NCBI GenBank assembly: GCA_031279295.1
Contig: JAITIT010000074.1
Span: forward strand, 1-11,699
Reading direction: 5' to 3'
Source of the DNA: Holosporales bacterium
GTDB lineage: Bacteria > Pseudomonadota > Alphaproteobacteria > RUG11792
Length of the DNA: 11,699 bases
The translations under genes and the position numbers were made by a program. The notes beneath the pieces were generated by a model, which ran no database searches, was not told where the DNA came from, and saw only the letters and a list, made by a program, of their open reading frames with translations. This document shows positions 1 through 6,734 of the stretch, one piece after another (position 1 is the stretch's first letter; every line of letters begins with the position of its first letter).

Positions 1-52
1 TCTTACTACCCCTGTTCCTATCATCACCATTGTTGATAGTAGTACTAACTTG
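1..52. repeat. Left copy of a 52-bp terminal direct repeat
   Basis: These 52 bases are identical, in the same orientation, to the last 52 bases of the window (11648-11699). The stretch is coding on the minus strand (start of the coiled-coil gene). It contains a short inverted repeat, CTATCA at 18-23 with TGATAG at 34-39. An exact end-to-end match is what a circular or tandemly repeated molecule leaves after linear assembly. A length of 52 would fit a k-1 overlap for an odd k of 53, which is an inference. A true two-copy 52-bp repeat is the alternative. Confidence 0.95.
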
Positions 53-57
53 TTCAT
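1..57 (-). CDS. 5' end of a secreted coiled-coil protein gene (continues at the right end if circular)
   Basis: Read on the minus strand, an ATG at 57-55 opens a frame of 19 codons running off position 1: MNKLVLLSTMVMIGTGVVR. This is a lysine followed by a hydrophobic run, as in a signal peptide. A strong Shine-Dalgarno sequence GGGGAGGG (minus strand, 72-65) lies 7 nt upstream. The last 17 of these codons are the same DNA as the start of the frame at the right end of the window. If the two ends are joined, this is the start of that gene. If they are not, it is the start of a second copy cut by the window edge. Confidence 0.7.
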   Translation of the reverse strand, partial: MNKLVLLSTMVMIGTGVVR

Positions 58-64
58 TGGGTTT

Positions 65-72
65 CCCTCCCC
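65..72 (-). promoter_or_regulatory. Strong ribosome binding site of the coiled-coil gene
   Basis: The minus strand reads GGGGAGGG, 7 nt before the ATG at 57-55. It decides the start of the coiled-coil gene: the internal ATG codons ten and twelve residues later have no such site. Confidence 0.65.
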
Positions 73-81
73 AGGATAACT

Positions 82-131
82 TACATATATGTATGGTAGG
101 GGATGGGAGATGATGTGCAATAACATTGCGC
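82..131. promoter_or_regulatory. Divergent control region with two inverted repeats
   Basis: Between the divergent coiled-coil gene and permease gene lie a 12-bp perfect palindrome, TACATATATGTA (82-93), and a second inverted repeat, GCAAT-aac-ATTGC (117-129), extendable to 115-131 with one G-T pair. On the minus strand, TTGCAC (120-115) and TACCAT (98-93), 16 bp apart, could be a weak sigma-70 promoter for the coiled-coil gene. The palindromes could be operators. No family-specific binding site is recognised. Confidence 0.3.
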
Positions 132-154
132 GCATTCCCCTATCTCACAAATCG

Positions 155-163
155 TGATATAAT
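155..163 (+). promoter_or_regulatory. Extended -10 promoter for the permease-protease genes
   Basis: TGATATAAT combines a TGn extension (155-157) with a perfect TATAAT hexamer (158-163). No good -35 box sits 16-18 bp upstream, as expected for extended -10 promoters. Transcription would begin near position 170, so the message would start almost at the GGAGGAG ribosome binding site and carry a very short leader. Predicted from sequence only. Confidence 0.5.
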
Positions 164-167
164 CAAC

Positions 168-174
168 GGAGGAG
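168..174 (+). promoter_or_regulatory. Ribosome binding site upstream of the permease
   Basis: GGAGGAG is a near-ideal Shine-Dalgarno core, but it lies 15 nt before the TTG at 190 and 27 nt before the first in-frame ATG at 202. TTG is therefore the better start, though the spacing is longer than usual. No in-frame ATG, GTG or TTG exists at the ideal distance, and the frame is closed by a stop at 160-162. Confidence 0.5.
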
Positions 175-189
175 CAGTCTCATAGTGCT

Positions 190-1323
190 TTGAAAAAGTC
201 AATGCTATTCAGTGGTGTCGGAGCACTCACTAAGAAGGAGTTACTTAGCCTTTTGCGGGAGCCAAAAAGCGCGTTCTCCATATTCTTCCCAATTATAATC
301 TTCCTGACGATTTTCGTGTTCGCGACTACGAAGGACGTGGAGAACTCTACCGTTGCCATCCTTAACAAGGATCGTGGAGCAATGAGCGTTAGCTTGCTCG
401 ATAAAATTGTTAACACCATAATCTTTCGTGATACGATATATGTTACCAACGAGGCCGCTCTCGAGAAAGAGATCGATACAGAAGCGGCATTCATAGGTCT
501 GTCTATCCCAGAGAACTTTTCCAAGAACTTGATGGTAGGGAAGAGAAGCGATATCCAAATAATTACCGATGGCCGTCGTACAAATGCCGCGATGATCGCA
601 TATGGGTACATCTCACAGATACTCTCGAAATTCCGGGCCGCTCACAGCGGTGTAGCGGCTAGCAGTATACCATCTGTTACAGTGAGGACCTGGTACAACC
701 CCAATAAGAATCAGCGGTGGTTTTCAGTGACGAACTTGGTCTGTATGATCATAGTGTCACAGGCAATCATGTTGACATCACTCTCGATAGCCAGAGAGAA
801 AGAAGAGGGAACATTCGATCAGTTGTTGGTGACTCCCATCAAGCCACTCGGAATGCTTATCGGTAAGATCATGCCGAGTGCTTTAATCAGCGTGTTCATG
901 GGAATCTGCATAATGTTCTTAGGACACCTCCTTTACAGCGTTCCGATTAGCGGCAGTATCATAATGATGCTGTGCTTCATGGTTGTATTCGTGATATCGG
1001 TCGTAGGAGTAGGGATCTGCATAGCTGCCTTCGCCAATACACAGCAACAAGCAATGCTTGGAACGTTCTTGTTTCAGATGCCGATGACCTCTCTCTCTGG
1101 GCTAATGTCACCAACTGAGAGCATCGCGAATCCCATCATGAAGGTGTTTGTGCAATGCAACCCTGTGATGTATGGCAATAGGATGGTGAAAGGCATTATG
1201 CTGAAAGATATGTCATGGCACGGGGCGCTCGAGAATATGTGCCCAGTAGTTCTGATAGGAGTCGTGGTCCTCACGATTGCTTCCATAGTCTTCATGAGGA
1301 AACACAGGATCAAGGTTTTCTGA
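190..1323 (+). CDS. ABC-2 type transporter permease
   Basis: A 377-residue inner-membrane subunit of an ABC exporter in the YhhJ/YbhS/YbhR class. It has a short cytoplasmic N-terminus, a first membrane helix at about residues 28-48, and a large external domain (about 49-175) ending in the YNP motif near 169-171. A cluster of hydrophobic segments follows from about 181 to 369. The class signature AREKEEGTFDQLLVTP lies at 201-216, and the NPVMYGNRMVKGI segment at about 324-336 is also typical. Members carry drugs or lipid-like substrates and need an ATPase subunit; none is encoded in this window. The start is a TTG (190); ATG 202 is the alternative. It is followed after 2 nt by the M48 protease gene, so they are probably co-transcribed. 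The family is clear; the substrate is unknown. Confidence 0.9.
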   Translation: MKKSMLFSGVGALTKKELLSLLREPKSAFSIFFPIIIFLTIFVFATTKDVENSTVAILNKDRGAMSVSLLDKIVNTIIFRDTIYVTNEAALEKEIDTEAAFIGLSIPENFSKNLMVGKRSDIQIITDGRRTNAAMIAYGYISQILSKFRAAHSGVAASSIPSVTVRTWYNPNKNQRWFSVTNLVCMIIVSQAIMLTSLSIAREKEEGTFDQLLVTPIKPLGMLIGKIMPSALISVFMGICIMFLGHLLYSVPISGSIIMMLCFMVVFVISVVGVGICIAAFANTQQQAMLGTFLFQMPMTSLSGLMSPTESIANPIMKVFVQCNPVMYGNRMVKGIMLKDMSWHGALENMCPVVLIGVVVLTIASIVFMRKHRIKVF

Positions 1324-1325
1324 GC

Positions 1326-2687
1326 ATGTGGAAATTACTAGGACATTGCGTTGTTATGCTACTGACAATAGTGTCAGTAGCACAACACGGGCACGCCAGA
1401 GGGTCAGACGAGGGTATCCTATTAGACGATGAGATAGAGAATTTTCTTAAAGAGATTATTAATGAGATCACGGGAGCACTTGGGTTTAAGCAGAAGATCA
1501 CAGTATATGTCCTAAACTCGCAATCCCTCAATGCTGCAGCGACGGAGGATGGGTGCATCATCATTAATGCTGGAGCGATATTGCAATGTGCCGATGCAAG
1601 AGAACTCATCGCAATCATCGCACATGAGGTTGGTCACATAGACGGCCGCCATATCATAACGCTTCATGCTCATATGGCAGAGGCAAGTGCCGCAGGGCTT
1701 GTAACGATGCTGGTTGGAGCAGCAGTAGCTGCTGTTGCCGGAAACTCTGCCCCGTTGCTAGCAGGCATACTTGGTGGGCAAACCGCTGCTACTAAGATGG
1801 CTCTCAGCAAGTTACGTCAAAAAGAAGGGATAGCCGATACGAGGGCTGCCCAAGCAATGAAGAAGCTTCGCTGGCCCATCTTCTCATCATTCATATCACT
1901 ACATGAAAAGCTCGATAAGGGCGGTGTGTATGATCTCTACATGTCAACACACCCGGCTCCGGCTGAGCGCAAATCGAAGTACGCTATGTGGCTAGTTGAG
2001 CAGGCCAAGTGGACAGTTCCGCAACAAGTGTACGCACAACTCAACAGGTACCAGCTTACTTTCGAGAGGATACGCGCCAAGGTCGCTGCACTAACACAGA
2101 CCACAGAGCATGTACTTGCAATAACAGTAAAGCAACGTGACGCGAACGAGCGATACGCTAAAGCAATCGCATTGTACAGAGATTGCAAATACCAAGAGGC
2201 CTGCGCCATAATCGACGGACTGCTCGCGGAAGCAGCTGCTAATGGAGTTGATCCAGCATATTACATCGAGATAAAAGCCATGTGTCTCATCCGTCTAAAA
2301 CAGTGTAGGACCGTTGCCGAAATTTGCTGGCCTATCCTGAAGAAGGATGGTGGCAAGAGGATACATAGGGACTTAGGAGTGATATATGCGGATGCTGTGG
2401 TAGAGGCTGCTCTGAGAGAGCACATTCAGAATGCCATTAATGTCCTGAAAAAAATTAAGTTACACCAACGTGGCTTCATTTATATCTTCCACATACTAGG
2501 TGAGCTCTACACGCTCAACGGCCAGAGTGACGAAGCATCACTGTGCGCTGCTGAGGTTTCACTTGCATGCGGTGATTATAAGTTAGCATTGTTGCATGCT
2601 AAAAAGGCACAGCCCTCCCGGCGCACTGCTACACGGGCTTGTGACATCATTGCAGAGGCGGAACGACTAGAGAAGCAGGAGACATAG
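1326..2687 (+). CDS. BepA-like periplasmic M48 metalloprotease with TPR-like tail
   Basis: A 453-residue exported zinc protease. Residues 1-24 form a signal peptide with a hydrophobic core (MLLTIVSVA), likely cut after the GHA at 22-24. The M48 domain has the zinc motif HEVGH at 100-104, followed by RH at 108-109. The third ligand is probably Glu167 in EGIAD (family pattern ExxAD), and the conserved HP of STHPAPAER lies at 207-215. Between the motifs is a small-residue hydrophobic stretch (about 120-155), as in BepA/YfgC. The C-terminal third is helical and TPR-like. In E. coli, BepA assembles or degrades stalled outer-membrane proteins such as LptD; a similar role here is inferred. The start is ATG 1326, 2 nt after the permease stop, with a weak AAGG 10 nt upstream. 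The frame is open further upstream, inside the permease gene, but only ATG 1326 yields a leading signal peptide. Confidence 0.9.
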   Translation: MWKLLGHCVVMLLTIVSVAQHGHARGSDEGILLDDEIENFLKEIINEITGALGFKQKITVYVLNSQSLNAAATEDGCIIINAGAILQCADARELIAIIAHEVGHIDGRHIITLHAHMAEASAAGLVTMLVGAAVAAVAGNSAPLLAGILGGQTAATKMALSKLRQKEGIADTRAAQAMKKLRWPIFSSFISLHEKLDKGGVYDLYMSTHPAPAERKSKYAMWLVEQAKWTVPQQVYAQLNRYQLTFERIRAKVAALTQTTEHVLAITVKQRDANERYAKAIALYRDCKYQEACAIIDGLLAEAAANGVDPAYYIEIKAMCLIRLKQCRTVAEICWPILKKDGGKRIHRDLGVIYADAVVEAALREHIQNAINVLKKIKLHQRGFIYIFHILGELYTLNGQSDEASLCAAEVSLACGDYKLALLHAKKAQPSRRTATRACDIIAEAERLEKQET

Positions 2688-2783
2688 TAGTATAAGGCTA
2701 CGTATTTTCATCATGAGTCCAAGGCTGGTAAGCTCCGGCGTAATTGTTCCGGACCGCTGTTGGTGTTTGTTTGGTATCGTACG

Positions 2784-2804
2784 GTGGACGCTTGATAGCG
2801 TCAC
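2784..2804 (+). other. RNA hairpin in the lipoprotein gene leader
   Basis: A perfect 6-bp stem with a 4-nt loop (2787-2792 with 2797-2802) gains two more pairs across a single bulged G (2784-2785 with 2803-2804). It lies about 140 nt before the GGGAGGGG site and 205 nt before the lipoprotein start. No T run follows. It may be a regulatory or mRNA-stability element; its function is unknown. Confidence 0.35.
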
Positions 2805-2830
2805 TGGGAACTTCCTAACGCAGTAATCAA

Positions 2831-3013
2831 ATGGACAGAGAGATTATGTGCATAACTCTCAATATGAGACCTAAGGTTGAGGGATCTATTGTACTACTTC
2901 CGTCTGTTACAGGTTCTCATTATCTCATTCCGGGAGGGGTACACATGTTTATTTTCTGGATGCCATATGTTATGATGCATCATAAAGCGGATGATGTGCA
3001 AGTTACGAGATGA
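2831..3013 (+). CDS. Small hypothetical ORF overlapping the lipoprotein start
   Basis: A 60-codon frame with no recognisable family. The ATG at 2831 has no Shine-Dalgarno site. In the same frame, ATG 2945 is preceded at 5 nt by GGGAGGGG (2932-2939) and would make a 22-residue peptide, MFIFWMPYVMMHHKADDVQV plus TR. Either way the stop TGA (3011-3013) overlaps the ATG (3010) of the next gene as ATGA, the usual arrangement for translational coupling. The lipoprotein gene has no strong ribosome site of its own, so a translated leader peptide that reinitiates into it is plausible. The long version could simply be chance open frame. I have no evidence for a protein function. Confidence 0.3.
   Translation: MDREIMCITLNMRPKVEGSIVLLPSVTGSHYLIPGGVHMFIFWMPYVMMHHKADDVQVTR
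2932..2939 (+). promoter_or_regulatory. Strong ribosome binding site before a 22-codon leader ORF
   Basis: GGGAGGGG sits 5 nt upstream of ATG 2945. It is the only strong Shine-Dalgarno sequence near the lipoprotein gene, whose own start (3010) lacks one. It argues that translation enters at 2945 and passes on to 3010 through the ATGA overlap. Confidence 0.45.
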
Positions 3014-4830
3014 ATGATTTAAAAAGGTTTGTTACGGCTGTATCCGTTGTAACTTTGCTTGGATGTAGTTCCTATGGTTCAACCGGTGGCAAAAAATTTG
3101 AGAAATCGGCTAAGCAGCTAAAGTGGGAAGAAGAGCAGGCAGCGAAGAGAGCTGAGGCGGCCAAGAAGAGTGAACAACCCAAAAGCGCAACACCACTTTC
3201 AAGGGTTGTCGTTGAATTCAAGGATGGTAGTGTCATTGTGGAGGATGACATAAATGAGGCCATACGTGAGATTCCGGAAGAAGTCACCAATAGGATGACC
3301 ATGGGGCAATTAAAGCTGTTCGTTACAATACTGCTTATAAGTAGGCGAGTCGCTGAGTTGGAAACAGCAAGAATGCAGTTAGATGAAGATGATAAGAAGA
3401 AGATTGAGCGGCGGCTGGACAGTATCAAATCGGCTATGTTACTTAGGCGGCTAGTCGATGCGAGGATGACCAACGACGCTCTCAGAGAGCACTATGACAA
3501 AACGTTTAACTCGATATTTAAAAATAAAAAGGCTGCTGACGTAATAGTTATTATGGTGAGGAATAAGGCTGATATCGCCAAACTTAGGCTTGCTGCGAAG
3601 AGCGAGACTAGTCTGACCAAGTACCTCGCCGAAAATCCAAGTATCACTAGCACGGCGCTCACAAATCGCTTGCTGGATACATTCCCACCGGAGGTCGCAA
3701 AAGCTACTTCAGATGGTGGTACTAAAAATCTAATTGGACCGTTCCCTGTGAGGAACGTTTTGATGTTCTTCTACGTAACAAAAAGTTACAATGCCAAGAA
3801 GGAGCCGTTTACCGATGCTATGATTCCGCAGTACAAGAAAACTGCGTATAACGACTTCATGAAAGAGGTTCTGAGGGAACTGTACAAGATTCATAAAGTT
3901 AAGGTCTATGATTGTGAGAAGCAGGAGGTCAACCCATTTGACATTGGCTCCAAGACAAAAGGTAGCGATTCAGCTATTGCGAAATTGAAAGACGGGGATG
4001 TTCTTGCACGGTGGGATAGCGGCACAGTTACAGTGAAAGACGTGAAGAGCTTTTTTGCTATATCGTCATTGACCAGTGAGCTGTTGGTGGCAATGGCTCA
4101 ACGGTTCAAAATGCCGTTGAGAGCTGTGATAATATATGCCGTGAAGATGGTAGTGGATGAAATGATAGCCAAGCAAGAAATCAGAATACGGGGATTCGAT
4201 AATGAACCAGAAGTTATGAAGATCATAGCGCGTGAAACCAACGATGAGAAATTTCATATTTTCATGGGTAAGAAAGTAAAGGTTAGCGAGTCAGAAATCA
4301 CGGATATCTATCGTAGAATTATGAGTACGATGGATAAAGACGATCATGAAGTGTCAGCGAAACTTGTTCTGTACGGTACAAAGGAGGAGGCAGAAAGCAT
4401 ACTTAGATCCGTGCTTTCAGGCGATAAGAAGTTTGCGACTCTGTATCAGAGTGCCACTAAGGAAAATAGGATGGAACTCAGAAACGCCACGAAACGTTCT
4501 GTTAGCCCAACATTGTGGGGGGCTCTCAAGGGTACAGCTGCTGCTGCATGCCATAGGACTGTAGTAGAGATAGAAACAAACAGCGGCGAGATACGATGGG
4601 CTGTTCTATTTGTAGCAAACAGGCGCGTTATTCCGCTACCTACCTTAAATGATCCAAACGTGAAACAGCAATGTACCAAAATAGCATTCGAGAACAAAGT
4701 CGTGCTGGAAGTGAAGGGAATGACTGAGGAAAAAGTCCATACCATATCAGGACGGCCTGTTAGGGAGATGCTAGATAACCCAGCTGCGTTAGAGATTATC
4801 AAATACATCATCTCTACTCCGAAGCTGTAG
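3010..4830 (+). CDS. Large lipoprotein with two degenerate SurA/PpiC-like halves
   Basis: A 606-residue exported protein. A positively charged N-terminus and hydrophobic run end in the lipobox LLGC (Cys19), so it is probably lipid-anchored. A Lys/Glu/Ala-rich linker (about 28-58) follows. The body resembles SurA/PpiC periplasmic chaperones: helical segments around a PPIase-like unit with DVIVIMV near 177-183 and GPF at 243-245. A second half repeats this from about residue 330: WDSGTVTVKDV at 335-345 resembles FKDGSVIVEDD at 70-80, and SAKLVLYGTKEEAESI lies near 459-474. The His of the usual HIL strand is absent in both halves, so catalysis is doubtful and a chaperone role more likely. The start ATG 3010 overlaps the preceding small ORF by 4 nt; an in-frame stop at 2992-2994 rules out earlier starts. 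Family assignment is by pattern, moderately sure. Confidence 0.65.
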   Translation: MNDLKRFVTAVSVVTLLGCSSYGSTGGKKFEKSAKQLKWEEEQAAKRAEAAKKSEQPKSATPLSRVVVEFKDGSVIVEDDINEAIREIPEEVTNRMTMGQLKLFVTILLISRRVAELETARMQLDEDDKKKIERRLDSIKSAMLLRRLVDARMTNDALREHYDKTFNSIFKNKKAADVIVIMVRNKADIAKLRLAAKSETSLTKYLAENPSITSTALTNRLLDTFPPEVAKATSDGGTKNLIGPFPVRNVLMFFYVTKSYNAKKEPFTDAMIPQYKKTAYNDFMKEVLRELYKIHKVKVYDCEKQEVNPFDIGSKTKGSDSAIAKLKDGDVLARWDSGTVTVKDVKSFFAISSLTSELLVAMAQRFKMPLRAVIIYAVKMVVDEMIAKQEIRIRGFDNEPEVMKIIARETNDEKFHIFMGKKVKVSESEITDIYRRIMSTMDKDDHEVSAKLVLYGTKEEAESILRSVLSGDKKFATLYQSATKENRMELRNATKRSVSPTLWGALKGTAAAACHRTVVEIETNSGEIRWAVLFVANRRVIPLPTLNDPNVKQQCTKIAFENKVVLEVKGMTEEKVHTISGRPVREMLDNPAALEIIKYIISTPKL

Positions 4831-4861
4831 TTATATTGATCTGGATGCTTAGGTGGTAGCT

Positions 4862-5389
4862 ATGATGCTGTTACTGAGACGTGTGTTTGGCCGTAGTGGT
4901 ACTAATAAAGTTGAGGTCGATGAGGGAGTGTTTGACAAGTTAGCCGATGTGCTAAAGCGGCATGACCTCGGGAAAATCGAGTACCGGAATGGTGAGGTCG
5001 TCATTAAGATGACGCGAAGCTCGCTTGAGGGTTACACTCATCGTAACGGTAGACCACGAGATACGGTAACCAATATGCAGGATACGGAGGGTAGCATCAT
5101 TGCTGACGCCGTTACTCAGCAAAGCAATGCATCGGTCCATGATTTCTCTGGACATCCTGGTGCTTTAAAATCCCCGATTGTAGGTACGTGCTACTTAACC
5201 CCAGAACCAGGCGCTGCGAATTTTGTAGCAGTGGGAGATAATGTGCAGGAAGGGCAACCCATGTTTATCATTGAAGCTATGAAGGTGATGAATTTAATCA
5301 AGGCTCAGAAAGCCGGGAAGGTGATTCACATAGCCCTCTCGAATGCATCTCCAGTGGAGTACGGGCAATTGCTGGCTGTAATAGAGTAG
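4862..5389 (+). CDS. accB: Biotin carboxyl carrier protein of acetyl-CoA carboxylase
   Basis: A 175-residue BCCP that carries biotin between the biotin carboxylase and carboxyltransferase parts of acetyl-CoA carboxylase, the first step of fatty-acid synthesis. The N-terminal part (about 17-52) has the usual helix plus the GKIEYRNGEVVIKMTR pattern (family: dLtEIEve.gd..I.v.R). A polar linker of about 50 residues lacks the Ala/Pro richness of E. coli. The biotinyl domain starts at SPIVGTCYLTPEPG and holds the biotinylation motif EAMKVMN, with Lys141 the attachment site, then VEYGQLLAVIE at the C-terminus. AGGTGG (4851-4856) lies 5 nt before ATG 4862, which supports this start over GTG 4853 inside that site; ATG 4865 is next. 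The stop is 1 nt before the accC GTG, so the two are co-transcribed. Confidence 0.95.
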   Translation: MMLLLRRVFGRSGTNKVEVDEGVFDKLADVLKRHDLGKIEYRNGEVVIKMTRSSLEGYTHRNGRPRDTVTNMQDTEGSIIADAVTQQSNASVHDFSGHPGALKSPIVGTCYLTPEPGAANFVAVGDNVQEGQPMFIIEAMKVMNLIKAQKAGKVIHIALSNASPVEYGQLLAVIE

Positions 5390-5390
5390 A

Positions 5391-6734
5391 GTGGTGTTCA
5401 AGAAAGTTCTTATCGCTAACAGGGGGGAGATAGCCGTGAGGATACTCAGGACGTGTCGCGTGTTGGGGATCGACACTGTTGCGGTACACTCACTGGTTGA
5501 TGAAAATATGATGCATGTTAAATTCGCTGATGAGAGCGTATGCATTGGTCCTAACAGCGCTGCTGAAAGTTATCTAAATGTCTCTGCAATCCTAAGTGCT
5601 GCGGAACTCACAGGAGCAGATGCCATTCATCCAGGCGTTGGCTTCCTATCAGAGAACGAGAAGTTCGCGAAGTTGATAGCAGAGAGTGGATTAACTTTTA
5701 TTGGACCATCTCCGGAGCACCTAACAACGATGGGCGATAAGATCACTGCTAAAAAAACGATGGCTGCCATGGGGATTCCAGTTATAACCGGATCTGACGG
5801 AGCTGTTAGAGACCTTGCAGATGCGAAGGACATTGCGGATTCTGTGGGGTATCCAGTGTTGCTAAAAGCAGCATCTGGCGGCGGCGGGAAAGGAATGAAG
5901 GTTGCTAATTCACCAGTAGAGCTCGAGGAAGCGTTCAAGCTTGCTAAGACAGAGGCGCAGGCCAGCTTCGGTAACGACAGTATCTACATTGAGAAATATC
6001 TCATAACTCCAAAGCATATCGAGATTCAGATCATTGCCGATTCCTACGGAAATGTCCTTCACCTCGGAGAGAGGGATTGCTCAATACAGCGTAGCAATCA
6101 GAAGCTCATTGAGGAGACTCCATCCATTGCCGTATTACCTAAAGCAAGGCGTAGACTCGGTGAGGTAGTTGTGAATGCCGTAAGGAAGATGGGGTATGTT
6201 GGTGTCGGTACATTCGAATTTCTGTATGAGGATGGTGAGTTCTTTTTCATGGAAATGAACACGCGGCTGCAAGTTGAGCACTGCATAAGCGAAGCGGTCA
6301 CTGGTATAGATATCGTCAAGGAGCAAATCAAGATAGCGGCTGGTGAAGCTCTATCTTTTAGTCAGGATGATATCGTAATTCGTGGGCATGCTATGGAATT
6401 CAGGATTAACGCAGAGAACCCTGAGACATTTATGCCGTCGCCAGGAAAGATAGAGGAGCTGCACTTCCCAGGTGGCAATGGAGTTAGGGTTGATTCACAT
6501 GTTTACAGGAATTATATCGTACCACCATACTATGACAGCCTAATTGCAAAGGTTATAATCTATGCAGAAACTAGGAGCGAATGTTTGATGAAAGCGAGAT
6601 GCGCGTTAGACGAGCTAGTAGTCGATGGAATCTCGACAACAGCTGATCTGCATAGAAAATTAGTACGCAATCGCGATATCATTGATGGAGCTTACAGCGT
6701 TCACTGGCTTGAAGATAATTTAAGGAGTCTGTAA
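5391..6734 (+). CDS. accC: Biotin carboxylase subunit of acetyl-CoA carboxylase
   Basis: A 447-residue stand-alone biotin carboxylase (E. coli AccC is 449), which uses ATP and bicarbonate to carboxylate biotin on AccB. Visible are the N-terminal KVLIANRGEIAVRIL motif, the ATP-grasp glycine loop GGGGKGM (163-169), ERDCSIQRSNQK (227-238), and the metal and bicarbonate region EMNTRLQVEH (288-297). There are two adjacent GTG codons, 5391 and 5394; the second aligns residue-for-residue with the E. coli start. No strong ribosome site is present, so translation is probably coupled to accB. Odd points: HPGYGFLSEN reads HPGVGFLSEN (Val83 replaces the usual Tyr), VEHP reads VEHC, and the RxNQK segment has Asn where E. 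coli has His, as in propionyl-CoA carboxylase alpha chains. The carboxyltransferase genes accA and accD are not in the window. Confidence 0.95.
   Translation: MVFKKVLIANRGEIAVRILRTCRVLGIDTVAVHSLVDENMMHVKFADESVCIGPNSAAESYLNVSAILSAAELTGADAIHPGVGFLSENEKFAKLIAESGLTFIGPSPEHLTTMGDKITAKKTMAAMGIPVITGSDGAVRDLADAKDIADSVGYPVLLKAASGGGGKGMKVANSPVELEEAFKLAKTEAQASFGNDSIYIEKYLITPKHIEIQIIADSYGNVLHLGERDCSIQRSNQKLIEETPSIAVLPKARRRLGEVVVNAVRKMGYVGVGTFEFLYEDGEFFFMEMNTRLQVEHCISEAVTGIDIVKEQIKIAAGEALSFSQDDIVIRGHAMEFRINAENPETFMPSPGKIEELHFPGGNGVRVDSHVYRNYIVPPYYDSLIAKVIIYAETRSECLMKARCALDELVVDGISTTADLHRKLVRNRDIIDGAYSVHWLEDNLRSL

Larger units (their letters stand above)
2688..2944 (+). other. Intergenic stretch with hairpins, no confident gene
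   Basis: This region separates the protease and lipoprotein genes. I see a hairpin GACGCT-tgat-AGCGTC (2787-2802), extendable by two pairs with one bulged G to 2784-2804. A second possible stem pairs TCCGG (2734-2738) with CCGGA (2749-2753), and there is a short GGAAcTTCC palindrome at 2808-2816. None is followed by a T run, so a simple intrinsic terminator is not supported. No tRNA, SRP RNA or tmRNA features were found, and no convincing -35/-10 pair. It could be a leader RNA of the lipoprotein gene or decayed coding DNA. Confidence 0.4.

Noticed and set aside
109..120. 12-base match GATGATGTGCAA shared with 2990-3001
   Set aside because: Several 12-mers are expected to repeat by chance in a window of this size, and the flanks do not match.
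180..611. Minus-strand open frame under the permease gene
   Set aside because: It lies opposite a clear ABC-2 permease and has no recognisable motif or ribosome site; it is a frame shadow.
2700..2830. tRNA, SRP RNA or tmRNA in the gap before the lipoprotein gene
   Set aside because: No T-loop sequence, no SRP core motif, and no cloverleaf could be formed from the stems seen.
4346..4564. Plus-strand 72-codon frame inside the lipoprotein gene
   Set aside because: It is wholly inside a longer coherent frame, with no motif and no supporting ribosome site.
4853..4861. GTG 4853 as the start of accB
   Set aside because: It lies inside the AGGTGG ribosome site, which is correctly spaced for ATG 4862 instead.
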